A stretch of 64,000 nt of DNA, taken from assembly GCA_035299085.1 (NCBI GenBank), contig DATGXG010000052.1:124001-188000 (forward strand), read 5' to 3'. Under the pieces are notes generated by a model. That model did not search any database. It was not told the DNA's origin and saw nothing but the letters and a program-made list of their open reading frames with translations. Shown piece by piece: positions 17,803 to 27,780 of the stretch (within the stretch, counting starts at the first letter, position 1; the number at the start of each line of letters is the position of its first letter). Source of the stretch: Bacteroidales bacterium. GTDB taxonomy: Bacteria; Bacteroidota; Bacteroidia; Bacteroidales; UBA10428. The translations under genes and the position numbers were made by a program.

Positions 17803-19356
17803 ATGAAACCAACCCGTTTAATGCTGGCCTTATTATTGGCTTTTCCTTCCTTTTCTTTGCTGTCAGCCGCTGACTACGTTGATGATTTTTTAATGAAACT
17901 CACGGGTACCTGGTACCTTGTCAGTTTTCAGGGAGGTATCACAGGTGGTACTACATACTATCATCCCGCATGCGGCGATTCTGTCACTGTCAGTCGTGTT
18001 CCCGGAACTGACAGTCTGCAGATATGCGAATATAAGCAGTCACTCCGTGTTTCAAGGGAAACATACGCTGTATGCTGGAGCAATGTATTCAATAACTGGC
18101 AGTTGTGTTATAATGGCCACCAAACACTAATTGAGATCACACCGTATAGTTTTACCACGTACCAGACCGAAAGCGTCCGAAAATACACCCATACTGTTGA
18201 GGGCTTAAATCCCTGTAATCCGGCCATAGAAGTCGCCGCAAATACCATGAAGGGCAGGTGGTATCTTACTTCAATGGGAGCGGGTCCCTTTGAGATCAGG
18301 ATGACGCCGGTTGCAGGTGATTCCATTATCCTGCAAAGAATTGAAGGCACCGATTCAATCCACGGCGATTATTATCATAATTGCCTTGTAAGTTATACTG
18401 ATTCATACCGGCTTGTAATTGACTCTTCTTACTCAGAACACACGGACGCACTGATGTTTGTCAATCAAAGTGCCGTGAACAGGATGCTGGTGACTGTACT
18501 CGACAGGAAGATCATCCTGAAAACCGATTCCCTTCCCGGTCATTTCATGGTTTTTGAACCTGTGGATACGTTTACCATGAAAAGAGCTCCTTTGATTACC
18601 GGTGTCACGGGAGATACGGTTTGCGGTTCGGGAGAAATGACGCTTATGGCATCATCGGATCCGGGCGAAATACGCTGGTATTCAGATCCACAAAACGATA
18701 CCAATATTGCAACCGGAAAAGTATTCTTTCCTCCTGAATTAACAGTAACCACCACGTATTATGTGGATGCAACTTACAATAACTGCGTTACACCTGAACG
18801 CAAACCAGTAAAGGCCGTTGTAATTGCTGTTCCTGAAATTACCAATATCACCGGCGGTGCTCGTTGCGGTGAAGGACAGGTTTTACTGGCGGCTGAAGCA
18901 AATGCAGGAACTATATACTGGTACGCTGATAGTACTGCAGCTGATGCCATGGCTGAAGGTCCGGAATTTAATACACCGGGATTGACTAATACCACTGTTT
19001 ATTTCGTCGGGGCAGTGAATGAGGGCTGCTCATCAATTTCCAGATTACCGGTTACGGCCTGCATTTCATATAGTGATACATGTTCGGTTAATTCGGTTAA
19101 CCAGGCATTAGAACATGTGCTGCAGGTGTATCCTGACCCCACAACCGGCAGGTTTGAAATAAATATCGAAAAAATCAACGAAAATCCCGGTATGATGAGC
19201 ATTTACAATACATCAGGAATCCTGGTTTATCAAATCCGGCTCGCAGGCCAGAACCATACAATTCAGGCGGATGTCACCGACTTTCCCGGCGGAATATATT
19301 TTGTAATACTGCAGGGGGATTCCGAAGTGCATACACTTAAAATTCTGAAGGAATAA
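17803..19356 (+). CDS. T9SS-exported protein with two lipocalin-like and two Ig-like repeats
   Basis: The 517-residue protein has a signal peptide (residues 1-22), then two segments that each open with a GxWYL motif (GTWYLVS near 31 and GRWYLTS near 150) and look like tandem lipocalin-like beta barrels. Two Ig-like repeats follow (from GVTGDTVCGSGEMTL and NITGGARCGEGQVLL, each with a WY strand and a TTxY strand). A C-terminal T9SS type A sorting domain begins at VYPDPTTGRFEI. T9SS domains direct export across the outer membrane. The function is unknown; lipocalin folds usually bind small hydrophobic ligands. The gene stands alone, convergent with the GH9 gene 25 bases away. Confidence 0.8.
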   Translation: MKPTRLMLALLLAFPSFSLLSAADYVDDFLMKLTGTWYLVSFQGGITGGTTYYHPACGDSVTVSRVPGTDSLQICEYKQSLRVSRETYAVCWSNVFNNWQLCYNGHQTLIEITPYSFTTYQTESVRKYTHTVEGLNPCNPAIEVAANTMKGRWYLTSMGAGPFEIRMTPVAGDSIILQRIEGTDSIHGDYYHNCLVSYTDSYRLVIDSSYSEHTDALMFVNQSAVNRMLVTVLDRKIILKTDSLPGHFMVFEPVDTFTMKRAPLITGVTGDTVCGSGEMTLMASSDPGEIRWYSDPQNDTNIATGKVFFPPELTVTTTYYVDATYNNCVTPERKPVKAVVIAVPEITNITGGARCGEGQVLLAAEANAGTIYWYADSTAADAMAEGPEFNTPGLTNTTVYFVGAVNEGCSSISRLPVTACISYSDTCSVNSVNQALEHVLQVYPDPTTGRFEINIEKINENPGMMSIYNTSGILVYQIRLAGQNHTIQADVTDFPGGIYFVILQGDSEVHTLKILKE

Positions 19357-19381
19357 TACGCTTGATGTATTAAACCGTCAG

Positions 19382-22168
19382 CTATTCAATTCCTATTTTA
19401 ACAATGGCTTTCTGATCCAGGTTGTTTTTCAGCATTACCATGTAAAATCCCGGGGGCAGTTTCAAGGGAATGTGCAGGGAGGCCGAATGTAAATATTTTT
19501 CACTGAACATGAGTGCCCCCGAAATATTCCGGATTTCAACATAGACTTCATTACATGATTCAGGAAGTTTGATATTGATTACTTCCCTGGCAGGATTAGG
19601 ATAAACGATGAGGCCCGGTCCCATTTCATTATACCTGATGCCTGTAATTTCAAGATAGTAACATTGCGAAGTATCTTTACAGCCGGTATAAGAAATTTCA
19701 ACAGCATAATTTCCCGAGACACCAGGTAAAAATGATTCACCGGTTGCCCCTTCAATTTGTTCATAATCGTTGTCACAATTAAGCCAATGGTAGTCAAGGC
19801 CTTTCTCTTCGGCTACCAGGGTGTCACCTGATGCGGCTATAAGAGTATTGATAACCGGTATGGTGAGATTAATTGTAATGATACTGTCACAACCTGCGGC
19901 ATTTGGTATGGTATCGTAATATGTTCCTGAAACGGAATAACGGCTTCCGGCGGGTGATGTATAGGTTGAACAGGAATTTACCGTTATTGTGTTCCCGGTA
20001 GGATGATTTACTTTCAGGGTTACTACCAGTATGCTATCGCAGCCATCAGCGGCTGTGAGCGTATCGTTGTAAATGCCCGAAACTGTCCACATGTATTTGC
20101 CGCTTGGTGACGTCATTGATTCACATGCAGATGCTTCAATATGAGCTGTTTTACCGTAATCGTGACACTCACAATTTTCGGTTGCCGGTTCCCTTCCGGT
20201 ATTACCTCCCGAACATATACCGCAAAGGTCAAAGTCAGCGGTTCCTGCAGAATCACCATGACAATCAAACCCGGTGACAAACTTGGATAAAAGCCTGATA
20301 TAGCTTACCTGGTAACCGCAGCTGTTTTCGGTAACCTCCCAGGAGTTAAGAGGCCAGCTTGTATTGAAATCTTTATACGATTTTTGTTTGGGCTGATCTT
20401 TCGGAGGGCTGATGCTTTCGGATATACAAATGGCATTATTACCGGCCGATCCGCAATTCGGGGTATTACAGCAGCCATCCCAGTTGTATGAAGGATTTGG
20501 ACCCCCTGTCAAAAATCCGGGGGCAGGACCATAAAGCGAGGTTCCGACACGGTCCCATTTAGGGCTGCCATTGGTGAACCAGCTATGATAAAATTCATTC
20601 ACACAACTGTCACCGCCAAAAGCATACATATTGGATAAATACACCAGGTTTAGCGGATTAACTCCATGAATGTAATGGATATATGCCGCAGCTGCGTTAA
20701 GTGCATCCTGATTTTTCAAAGGATCAATGTTATATTGAATCATATTGTAAAACATGCTTCCCACGGCACCTTTCTGGTTATTGCTTCCCCATGTATACGA
20801 ATCCATATGTGCCTTATAGGGATCGGTTGATGAGTACCATGCCGGAAAATTATCGCCATTGGTAAGCATAGCATTGCGATAGGCCGTCTTAACCTGGTTT
20901 GAAATGGCAGGAGAGGCCTTACTGAGTGTTGAATAATAAAGGAGAAGATCCTGTTCGGAGGGCTCATACGGATAGGCATAATTCCACTGGATCAGGTGAA
21001 CATTCTGGTAGTTTTTACTGAAGTACGAATGATAGCTTTCTTTCCCGGTCACCTCATATAAAAAGCATGATGCCTTCAGGCGGGCGATAAAACGTCCGTA
21101 ATCCGACGTTTCCTGGTCACCTGCCCCGACACCGGATGACCCGTTGGATGCCGAATTATTGTGAAAGATGACAGCCGGATGAGCTTCAGCCCAATCCCAT
21201 GCTTTTTCAGCGGCACTGATCAGTGAATCGGAATAGGAAATCCTGTTTACCGAGCGGAATACTTTGGCGCTTATGGCCAACGCTGCTGCCGTGTTCCATG
21301 TAGCTGACGAACTGGCTGGTCCGTAAACACTTTGTCCGGTTGCCGATGAGGGTGGACTGGCGTGTGATTCACTTACAATACTGAGTACACCGCCATCATC
21401 CTGTTGCATTCGCAGGAGAAAATCGATACCCCACCGGGCTTCATCCAGCAGGTCGGGTATCCCGTTCCCTGATTCGGGCAGGTTATAATTGTCCCCCCAC
21501 GCGGCCGGGTTCTCAATATACGATTTCATCATTTCCACAATGTAACTGGCAGTCCAGTTTGTATACTTATTATAGTCCCCGGCATCATACCAGCCACCGC
21601 TTAGATCCCTTTCTTTAGAGGCATTGGTTTTTTCATTATAAGGCCGGCAGTTTTTATCCTGCAGCGGGCCAATATGGCTGGCCCCGTCGGCCCAGGCCTC
21701 ACCCGCATACTTTGCTTCTTTTGCACAACCTGCTCGCTGGTAAAAGAATGATCTTACCGCCTGCCTGAGGACCTCATTGTAAATGCCGGGTGCAATTCTG
21801 AATTCATAAGAACGGACCTGGTTCACGGAATCAAGTATATAGTAAGAACCGGTATCGGTAACCGTACTAAAATCGAAGTGCCATACCTGGTCCCCTGAAG
21901 AAGCATCGGTGGCCCCTGATTTCCATTTTAAGGGCTGTCCCCTGAAAATCCTGGCACCGGTTGCTGCATTTACCAGCACATAGTTTTCACCGGGTGTAAA
22001 CGACCTCACCGCATCAAATCCTGTTACAGGGTTTTTGATGAGGGCAGTTTTTTCCGATACCGGCAGGTAGCCGAACTGATCAACTATTATAAACCGTTCA
22101 ACAGGCTGGGATTTCAGAAAGGAGCAGGTAAGGACAAGCAGGGACAGACAAAAGACTTTCCGTTTCAT
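19382..22168 (-). CDS. GH9 endoglucanase with CelD-N domain and T9SS sorting tail
   Basis: The 928-residue secreted enzyme has a signal peptide, an N-terminal Ig-like CelD-N domain (from FIIVDQFGYLP), and a GH9 (alpha/alpha)6 catalytic domain. The catalytic aspartates lie in GGWYDAGDYNKY and the general acid is the glutamate in SWEVTENSCGYQ. Beyond it come a cysteine-rich calcium-binding-like strip (DFDLCGICSGGNTG), two tandem repeats ending GCDSI (about 45 residues each), an Ig-like segment and a T9SS sorting domain starting VYPNPAREV. GH9 enzymes hydrolyse cellulose and related beta-1,4-glucans. With the GH5 enzyme and PorQ this points to extracellular plant-glucan breakdown. Confidence 0.94.
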   Translation of the reverse strand: MKRKVFCLSLLVLTCSFLKSQPVERFIIVDQFGYLPVSEKTALIKNPVTGFDAVRSFTPGENYVLVNAATGARIFRGQPLKWKSGATDASSGDQVWHFDFSTVTDTGSYYILDSVNQVRSYEFRIAPGIYNEVLRQAVRSFFYQRAGCAKEAKYAGEAWADGASHIGPLQDKNCRPYNEKTNASKERDLSGGWYDAGDYNKYTNWTASYIVEMMKSYIENPAAWGDNYNLPESGNGIPDLLDEARWGIDFLLRMQQDDGGVLSIVSESHASPPSSATGQSVYGPASSSATWNTAAALAISAKVFRSVNRISYSDSLISAAEKAWDWAEAHPAVIFHNNSASNGSSGVGAGDQETSDYGRFIARLKASCFLYEVTGKESYHSYFSKNYQNVHLIQWNYAYPYEPSEQDLLLYYSTLSKASPAISNQVKTAYRNAMLTNGDNFPAWYSSTDPYKAHMDSYTWGSNNQKGAVGSMFYNMIQYNIDPLKNQDALNAAAAYIHYIHGVNPLNLVYLSNMYAFGGDSCVNEFYHSWFTNGSPKWDRVGTSLYGPAPGFLTGGPNPSYNWDGCCNTPNCGSAGNNAICISESISPPKDQPKQKSYKDFNTSWPLNSWEVTENSCGYQVSYIRLLSKFVTGFDCHGDSAGTADFDLCGICSGGNTGREPATENCECHDYGKTAHIEASACESMTSPSGKYMWTVSGIYNDTLTAADGCDSILVVTLKVNHPTGNTITVNSCSTYTSPAGSRYSVSGTYYDTIPNAAGCDSIITINLTIPVINTLIAASGDTLVAEEKGLDYHWLNCDNDYEQIEGATGESFLPGVSGNYAVEISYTGCKDTSQCYYLEITGIRYNEMGPGLIVYPNPAREVINIKLPESCNEVYVEIRNISGALMFSEKYLHSASLHIPLKLPPGFYMVMLKNNLDQKAIVKIGIE

Positions 22169-22210
22169 GATTTCATATTAGCTCAACAATATAAGGAAAA
22201 CTATAGCACA

Positions 22211-23029
22211 TTATACCGGTAACCTGTAATAAGGCAGCGTAAGTGTTGGCCGGAATCCGAGCTTTTTGGCCAGCTCATATGAGGCAGTATTCTGCAGCCG
22301 GCATGACCATACAGGTTCATAACCATTCTGAATGCAATAATCAATTAAAGCGGTACAGGCGATAAGTGCCAGCCCTTTTCCCCTGTGTTCAGGAGCTGTT
22401 TCAATTCCAATTTCAAGAATACCGTCGAAAATGTAAGCTGAATAGGACATACATACCGGCTTTCCATCTATTATTACAGCGAAACCGGCACCATATTTCA
22501 TAAAATCTTCAGCAGAGTTCCAGAAATTTTTCGGTACCACAGTGCCTGTCATTTCTTCGTAAAGACCGGCATCAACAGGAACAACAGGATAGGAAGAGAC
22601 AATACCCCGGCGGATTATTTCATATTTTTTTGAATCAAACCGGAAATTGGCCCTTGTATTCTGAACAACTTTTCCGTCCATCTCAGGTAACCCGGTTATA
22701 ACAAGCTGATCGCCGAGAATTTCATCAATCATGCTGTTCCATTTGCCAGGCCATGCCTGCAGCCATTCCTGATTTTGCCTTTCCCCTTCTGAATTCAGCA
22801 GGTACTTTTTCAGGCTGTCCCGGAACTCCGGTTTAGCCGAAGATCCAAACAGGAGCGACATCCTGTAAGGATGAACCACATAAAATGCGGATGGCGAATG
22901 GATATCATCAGCATATACTTTTCCTTTCACGCGTTTCTCAAGTACAAACAGGGCGAACCAGTGATTGACTTTTACTTTACTGAGGGGCAAAAGTGCCTTC
23001 CAATAGTCAGTTTCGGGAATCAGGTACAT
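22211..23029 (-). CDS. GNAT-family N-acetyltransferase (GNAT_acetyltran/FR47-like)
   Basis: The 272-residue protein has a C-terminal acetyltransferase fold with the acetyl-CoA loop ETAPEHRGKGLALIACTALI (residues about 224-243) and the ending LQNTASYELAKKLGF. The N-terminal 120 residues form a separate domain of the kind seen in GNAT_acetyltran proteins of Firmicutes and Bacteroidota. Substrate unknown. It is single and divergent from ftcD, with a plausible promoter at 23066-23096. Confidence 0.82.
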   Translation of the reverse strand: MYLIPETDYWKALLPLSKVKVNHWFALFVLEKRVKGKVYADDIHSPSAFYVVHPYRMSLLFGSSAKPEFRDSLKKYLLNSEGERQNQEWLQAWPGKWNSMIDEILGDQLVITGLPEMDGKVVQNTRANFRFDSKKYEIIRRGIVSSYPVVPVDAGLYEEMTGTVVPKNFWNSAEDFMKYGAGFAVIIDGKPVCMSYSAYIFDGILEIGIETAPEHRGKGLALIACTALIDYCIQNGYEPVWSCRLQNTASYELAKKLGFRPTLTLPYYRLPV

Positions 23030-23065
23030 GTTCAGGTTTATGATCGGGTGCTAACATCTGTCATT

Positions 23066-23096
23066 CAAATATAGAAAATAATGCGCTAACTTTAAA
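23066..23096 (-). promoter_or_regulatory. Possible promoter of the GNAT gene at 22211-23029
   Basis: On the minus strand TTTA (23093-23096), 19 bases, and TATATTTG (23066-23073) approach the Bacteroidota promoter consensus, with one mismatch in the -33 box. On the plus strand TAACTTTA (23087-23094) may serve ftcD, so the two divergent promoters would overlap. Confidence 0.4.
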
Positions 23097-23120
23097 TTTC
23101 CAAACTGTAACCGTATTATT

Positions 23121-24827
23121 ATGAGTAAATTAATTGAGTGTGTGCCTAATTTCAGTGAAGGGCGTGATATGCAGATTATCGGGTTGATCACCGCAGAAAT
23201 TGAAAGAGTGAAAGGCGTGAAACTGCTTGATGTAGACCCCGGCAGGGCTACCAACCGCACGGTAGTGACTTTTGTGGGTGACCCGGAATCAGTTTGTGAA
23301 GCTGCCTTCCTGGCTGCAAAAAAAGCATCCGAAGTGATTGATATGAGCCGGCATCACGGCGCTCATCCAAGGTTCGGCGCAACCGACGTATGTCCACTTA
23401 TTCCGGTATCCGGAATTTCGATGGATGAAACTGCGGAATATGCCAGGAAACTTGGTAAAAGGATTGGCGAGGAGCTGGGGATACCTGTATATTGTTACGA
23501 ATTTGCCGCTTATGAAGAAAAACGCAGGAACCTGGCGAACTGCAGACAGCGTGAGTATGAGGGACTGGCTAAAAAGCTGAGTTCTCCTGACTGGAAGCCT
23601 GATTTCGGTCCCGCAGAATGGAATGCCGGGGTTGCAAAACACGGAGCTGTAGCTGTAGGAGCAAGGAATTTTCTGGTTGCCTATAATGTAAATCTGAATA
23701 CCACTTCTACACGACGTGCCAACGCCGTAGCCTATGATATCCGAGAAAAAGGCCGCATTAAAAGGGAAGGCGACCCGGTGACCGGTAAAATAATCCGTGA
23801 TGAAAACGGTGAGCCGGTTTACGAGCCGGGTCTTCTGAAAGCCGTTAAGGCCATCGGATGGTATATTGATGAATACGGCGTCGCACAGATATCTATTAAT
23901 CTTACCGATTTATCAGTAACACCGCTGCATAAGGTATTTGATACGGCCTGTGAAAGGGCTGCAGCAAGGGGATTGCGGGTTACAGGTTCAGAACTGGTAG
24001 GATTGATACCCCTGAATGCCATGCTGGATGCTGGGCGGTATTTTCTGCACAAACAAAAGCGATCCACAGGTATCCCGGAAAACGAAATTCTTAAAATAGC
24101 GATTCGATCGCTTGGGCTGGACGATCTGGCTCCCTTCGATCCAAAGAAGAAAATAATCGAATACATGCTGGCCGATGAAACTTCGAAGAAACTAACCGAC
24201 CTTACAGTGACAGATTTTGCCAATGAAACTGCTTCGGAATCACCCGCCCCTGGCGGTGGTTCGGTATCTGCCACTCTTGGAGCCCTTGGGGCGTCCCTGG
24301 CAGCCATGGTGGCTAATCTTTCATCCCATAAGGCAGGTTGGGATGAAAGGTGGAAAGAATTCTCAGACTACGCCGAAAAGTGCATGGCCGTTCAGCATGA
24401 CCTTCTTGTTATGGTGGATGAGGATACAAGGGCATTTGACGGGGTCATGAAAGCAATCGGAATGCCGAAGAGCACGGATGCTGAAAAGGCTGAGCGACAG
24501 GCCATGCTCCAGGATGCTACAAAATATGCATTGGAAGTTCCGCTCAAAGTGATGCGCCGTACTCTTGATTCTTTTGAACTCATTAAAGCTATGGCTGAAA
24601 AAGGAAACCCCAATTCAGTATCCGATGCCGGGGTTGGGGCATTATGTGCCCGAAGTGCTGTTCTGGGGGCCGGCCTGAATGTGAAGATAAACGCCGAAGG
24701 ATTGCTGGATAAGGAATTCGTGAAGAAAGTTCTGGATGAGGCCGCCTCGATCGAGGAATCAGCGATAAGGCAGGAAAAAGAAATCCTGGATATTGTAAAC
24801 CGGAAAATCAGGAAGGAATCCATGTAG
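23121..24827 (+). CDS. ftcD: Bifunctional glutamate formimidoyltransferase / formiminotetrahydrofolate cyclodeaminase
   Basis: The 568-residue fusion carries a formiminotransferase domain (residues 1-300), with the catalytic histidine H82 in HHGAHPRFGATD, and a cyclodeaminase domain (about 350-560) that starts at ESPAPGGGSVSATLGAL. It transfers the formimino group from formiminoglutamate to tetrahydrofolate, then deaminates the product to methenyl-THF. This is the last step of histidine breakdown. It is convergent with hutI, hutU and hutH, so the whole route is encoded here. Its TAG stop codon is the first three bases of a palindromic repeat. Confidence 0.95.
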   Translation: MSKLIECVPNFSEGRDMQIIGLITAEIERVKGVKLLDVDPGRATNRTVVTFVGDPESVCEAAFLAAKKASEVIDMSRHHGAHPRFGATDVCPLIPVSGISMDETAEYARKLGKRIGEELGIPVYCYEFAAYEEKRRNLANCRQREYEGLAKKLSSPDWKPDFGPAEWNAGVAKHGAVAVGARNFLVAYNVNLNTTSTRRANAVAYDIREKGRIKREGDPVTGKIIRDENGEPVYEPGLLKAVKAIGWYIDEYGVAQISINLTDLSVTPLHKVFDTACERAAARGLRVTGSELVGLIPLNAMLDAGRYFLHKQKRSTGIPENEILKIAIRSLGLDDLAPFDPKKKIIEYMLADETSKKLTDLTVTDFANETASESPAPGGGSVSATLGALGASLAAMVANLSSHKAGWDERWKEFSDYAEKCMAVQHDLLVMVDEDTRAFDGVMKAIGMPKSTDAEKAERQAMLQDATKYALEVPLKVMRRTLDSFELIKAMAEKGNPNSVSDAGVGALCARSAVLGAGLNVKINAEGLLDKEFVKKVLDEAASIEESAIRQEKEILDIVNRKIRKESM

Positions 24828-24884
24828 AAACGCACGGCTGTGCGTCTCTACGGTTAGAAACGCACGGCTGTGCGTTTCTACGGT
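24825..24884. repeat. Two tandem copies of a 30-bp palindromic repeat spanning both stop codons
   Basis: Copies lie at 24825-24854 and 24855-24884 and differ at one base. Each forms a hairpin with TAGAAACGCAC paired to GTGCGTTTCTA around a GGCT loop. The ftcD stop (24825-24827) is inside the first copy and the hutI stop (24878-24880, minus strand) is inside the second. It may act as a bidirectional terminator for these convergent genes. Confidence 0.92.
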
Positions 24885-26116
24885 TTATCATTCTGCCTTA
24901 TACCCCTTTTCCACACATACCGTGGTTCCATTGCGCCCTGGTTATAAATAATCTCCCTCCAGTCGGAACCGGGGAAAGCAATAAAATCAGCAAGCATACC
25001 GGGTTTAAGCATGCCGCGGTCGGAAAGCCTTAATGCTGGTGCTGCCCTGAATGTAAGGGCTGCCAGTGTTTCGGCCATGGTGAGTTTTTCATAAACACCC
25101 AGGATGGCTGCGGCAGTAACCAGTCTTCCCATTGGTGCAGAACCGGGGTTCCAGTCGGATGCAATGACAAGGGTTGCACCTGCATTCAGTATCTTGCGGG
25201 CCGGTGTAAAAGATGCTCCCAGCCCCAGCGAAGCAGCAGGCAACGCAACCGGTATTACATCACTGGCTGCCAGCCGTTCAATATCCTTTTCGGGCGTCGC
25301 TTCCAGATGGTCGGCACTTACTGCATTCAGCTCAAAGGCAAGTTCGAGGCCGCCGGTGTAAAACTGGTCGGCATGGATTACAATATCGAATCCCATCTTT
25401 TTGGCCTCAGCCAGGTAATACCTTCCTTCATTAACTGAAAATGCCCCTTTGTCGATGTAAATATCCACCCTTTGTGCAAGGTTTTGTTCTTTCACAACCG
25501 GTAAAAGATGAGCTATGACGAATTCAAGATATTCGATTGCAGAACCTGTAAAATCAGGAGGTTTTATATGTGCGGCGAGACAGGTGGAGATGAGGTCAGA
25601 ACCCCCTTTGGAAGAGGCGGCCTGAATTGCCCGGAGCATTTTTAGTTCGGATTCCGCCGTGAGACCGTAACCGCTTTTAACTTCAATTGTAGTTATGCCC
25701 TGTTTCAAAAGGGCATTGGCATGATCGGCAGTAATACCGGTGAGTTCCGATTCACCGGCGGCTCTTGTATTAGCCACAGTACTTCGGATGCCGCCACCTT
25801 CAGCAGCAATTTCAAGATAGGTTCTTCCCGACAGTCTCATGGCATAATCGCCTGCTCTTGATCCGCCCCAGCAAATATGGGTGTGCACATCAATGAAACC
25901 CGGCAACACCGTAAGGTGGCCTGAAACCGGTTCAATTGTTTTTTCTGTAAGTTTTAAATCATCAAAGAACCCGATCTGCACGATATTATCCTTTTCAACA
26001 ACAATCCCTGCATTTTCAATCACTTCAAGCCTGTTGTCGGCCAACGGCCCCTTTAATGGCATTCCTGCCATTGTCAGAAGCTGTGCAAAAGGTCCTATGA
26101 GTTTTCTTGTATTCAT
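24878..26116 (-). CDS. hutI: Imidazolonepropionase
   Basis: The 412-residue amidohydrolase has the metal-binding GFIDVHTHICWGG motif, the internal EVKSGYGLT segment, a metal/active-site histidine in HADQFYTGG, and the aspartate in ASDWNPGSAP. These match HutI, which hydrolyses imidazolone-5-propionate to formiminoglutamate in the cytoplasm. Its ATG overlaps the TGA of hutU by four bases (ATGA), which suggests translational coupling. The last codons and stop come from the palindromic repeat shared with the ftcD end. Confidence 0.96.
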   Translation of the reverse strand: MNTRKLIGPFAQLLTMAGMPLKGPLADNRLEVIENAGIVVEKDNIVQIGFFDDLKLTEKTIEPVSGHLTVLPGFIDVHTHICWGGSRAGDYAMRLSGRTYLEIAAEGGGIRSTVANTRAAGESELTGITADHANALLKQGITTIEVKSGYGLTAESELKMLRAIQAASSKGGSDLISTCLAAHIKPPDFTGSAIEYLEFVIAHLLPVVKEQNLAQRVDIYIDKGAFSVNEGRYYLAEAKKMGFDIVIHADQFYTGGLELAFELNAVSADHLEATPEKDIERLAASDVIPVALPAASLGLGASFTPARKILNAGATLVIASDWNPGSAPMGRLVTAAAILGVYEKLTMAETLAALTFRAAPALRLSDRGMLKPGMLADFIAFPGSDWREIIYNQGAMEPRYVWKRGIRQNDKP

Positions 26117-27780
26117 GAAAGGCCAAATTTTTCCCTGTTCAGCAGGGCTTCATCATACCCGGCATCCGCATGGCGAAATATTCCCATTGCCGGATCATTG
26201 TGAAGCACTCTGTGAAGGCATGTTTCTGCCCGTTTTGTTCCGTCGGCCAGAACCACCATGCCTGCATGTTGTGAATAGCCTATACCAACTCCTCCGCCGT
26301 GATGAAATGACACCCAGGTGGCACCACCGCTCGTATTGGCCATCAGGTTCAGCAAAGGCCAGTCAGAAACCGCATCACTGCCGTCCTTCATCCCTTCGGT
26401 TTCACGGTAAGGTGAGGCCACTGATCCACAATCGAGATGATCGCGGCCGATTACAACAGGGGCCTTTAGTTTACCCGATTTCACAAGCTTATTGAAAACA
26501 AGCCCTGCCTTTTCCCTTTCGCCCATTCCCAGCCAGCAGATCCTTGAAGGAAGGCCCTGGCACGAAATTTTCTTTTCCGCCTCATCAAGCCAGTGGATCA
26601 TATGTGTATTATCAGGGAATGTTTCCCTCAAAGCATCGTCAGTTATAAGAATATCTTCCGGATCGCCCGACAAAGCCGCCCAGCGGAAAGGTCCTTTTCC
26701 TTCGCAGAAAAGAGGCCGTATAAATTCAGGAACAAAACCCTGGTAATCGAATGCATTTTTCTCACCGCCCTGTCTTGCAAATTCCCTAAGGTTGTTGCCA
26801 TAATCAAACACTACACTGCCCCTCTTTTTCATTTCAAGCATAAAACCAACATGACGGGCCATGCTCCTGAGCGACCGCCGGCGGTAATCATCGGGGTTGT
26901 TTTTTCTCAGGCTGAGTGCCTCACGGTAAGGAATGCCGGCCGGAACATACCCGTTTACAGGATCGTGGGCGGAAGTCTGGTCGGTAACCACATCCGGAAT
27001 GATGTTCTCGCTGAGCATCCGTTCCAGGATATCGCCTATATTCCCTGTTAATCCTATTGAAACCGGCTTATGGTTTTGCATTGATTCACGGGCCATTTTT
27101 ATGGCTTCCTCATAGGAGGATGTCACCCTGTCGATATACCCTGTATGAAGGCGTTTTTTGATCCTTTCTTCATCTACATCCACACCAAGGAAGGTATAAC
27201 CGGCCATTGTGGCGGCAAGAGGCTGGGCACCGCCCATTCCCCCAAGACCACCGGAGACAAGCAATTTACCGGCTGTTTTATTGCTGAAATATTTCTTTCC
27301 GCACTCGGCGAAGGTCTCAAAAGTCCCCTGCAAAATTCCCTGCGAACCTATATAAATCCAGCTTCCTGCTGTCATCTGGCCATACATGATAAGTCCCCTT
27401 TCCCTCAGGTTATTGAAATATTCCCAGTTTGCCCATGCGGGCACCAGGTTGCTGTTGGCAATCAGGACACGTGGTGCCTCGGGATGGGAGCGGATAATAC
27501 CCACCGGCTTTCCCGACTGAATGAGCAGGCTCTGGTCTTCCTTCAGGGTCAGAAGTATTCTGATGATTTCCTGCAATGCTTCAGGATTCCGCGCCGCCTG
27601 ACCGGTTCCACCGTAAACAATAAGTTCTGCCGGATTTTCCGCTACCTCGCGGTTCAGGTTATTCAGAAGCATCCTTAGAGGAGCCTCTGTCTGCCAGCTT
27701 AACGCGTTAAGTTTATTTCCCGTTGGAGAATGGTATTCGGGATGCCGGGCGTATTTATTAATAAATTCCGAATAGTTCAT
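26113..27780 (-). CDS. hutU: Urocanate hydratase
   Basis: I start at ATG 27778-27780 (MNYSEFINKYARH), giving 555 residues, rather than at an upstream TTG at 27811-27813. Urocanase signatures include the NAD-binding VSGGLGGMGGAQPLAATMAG segment and DQTSAHDPVNGY; the C-terminal GGGVGIGYSQHAG is also typical. The enzyme converts urocanate to imidazolone propionate. It overlaps the end of hutH by 23 bases and hutI by four, so the three genes form one operon in pathway order. Confidence 0.95.
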   Translation of the reverse strand: MNYSEFINKYARHPEYHSPTGNKLNALSWQTEAPLRMLLNNLNREVAENPAELIVYGGTGQAARNPEALQEIIRILLTLKEDQSLLIQSGKPVGIIRSHPEAPRVLIANSNLVPAWANWEYFNNLRERGLIMYGQMTAGSWIYIGSQGILQGTFETFAECGKKYFSNKTAGKLLVSGGLGGMGGAQPLAATMAGYTFLGVDVDEERIKKRLHTGYIDRVTSSYEEAIKMARESMQNHKPVSIGLTGNIGDILERMLSENIIPDVVTDQTSAHDPVNGYVPAGIPYREALSLRKNNPDDYRRRSLRSMARHVGFMLEMKKRGSVVFDYGNNLREFARQGGEKNAFDYQGFVPEFIRPLFCEGKGPFRWAALSGDPEDILITDDALRETFPDNTHMIHWLDEAEKKISCQGLPSRICWLGMGEREKAGLVFNKLVKSGKLKAPVVIGRDHLDCGSVASPYRETEGMKDGSDAVSDWPLLNLMANTSGGATWVSFHHGGGVGIGYSQHAGMVVLADGTKRAETCLHRVLHNDPAMGIFRHADAGYDEALLNREKFGLS

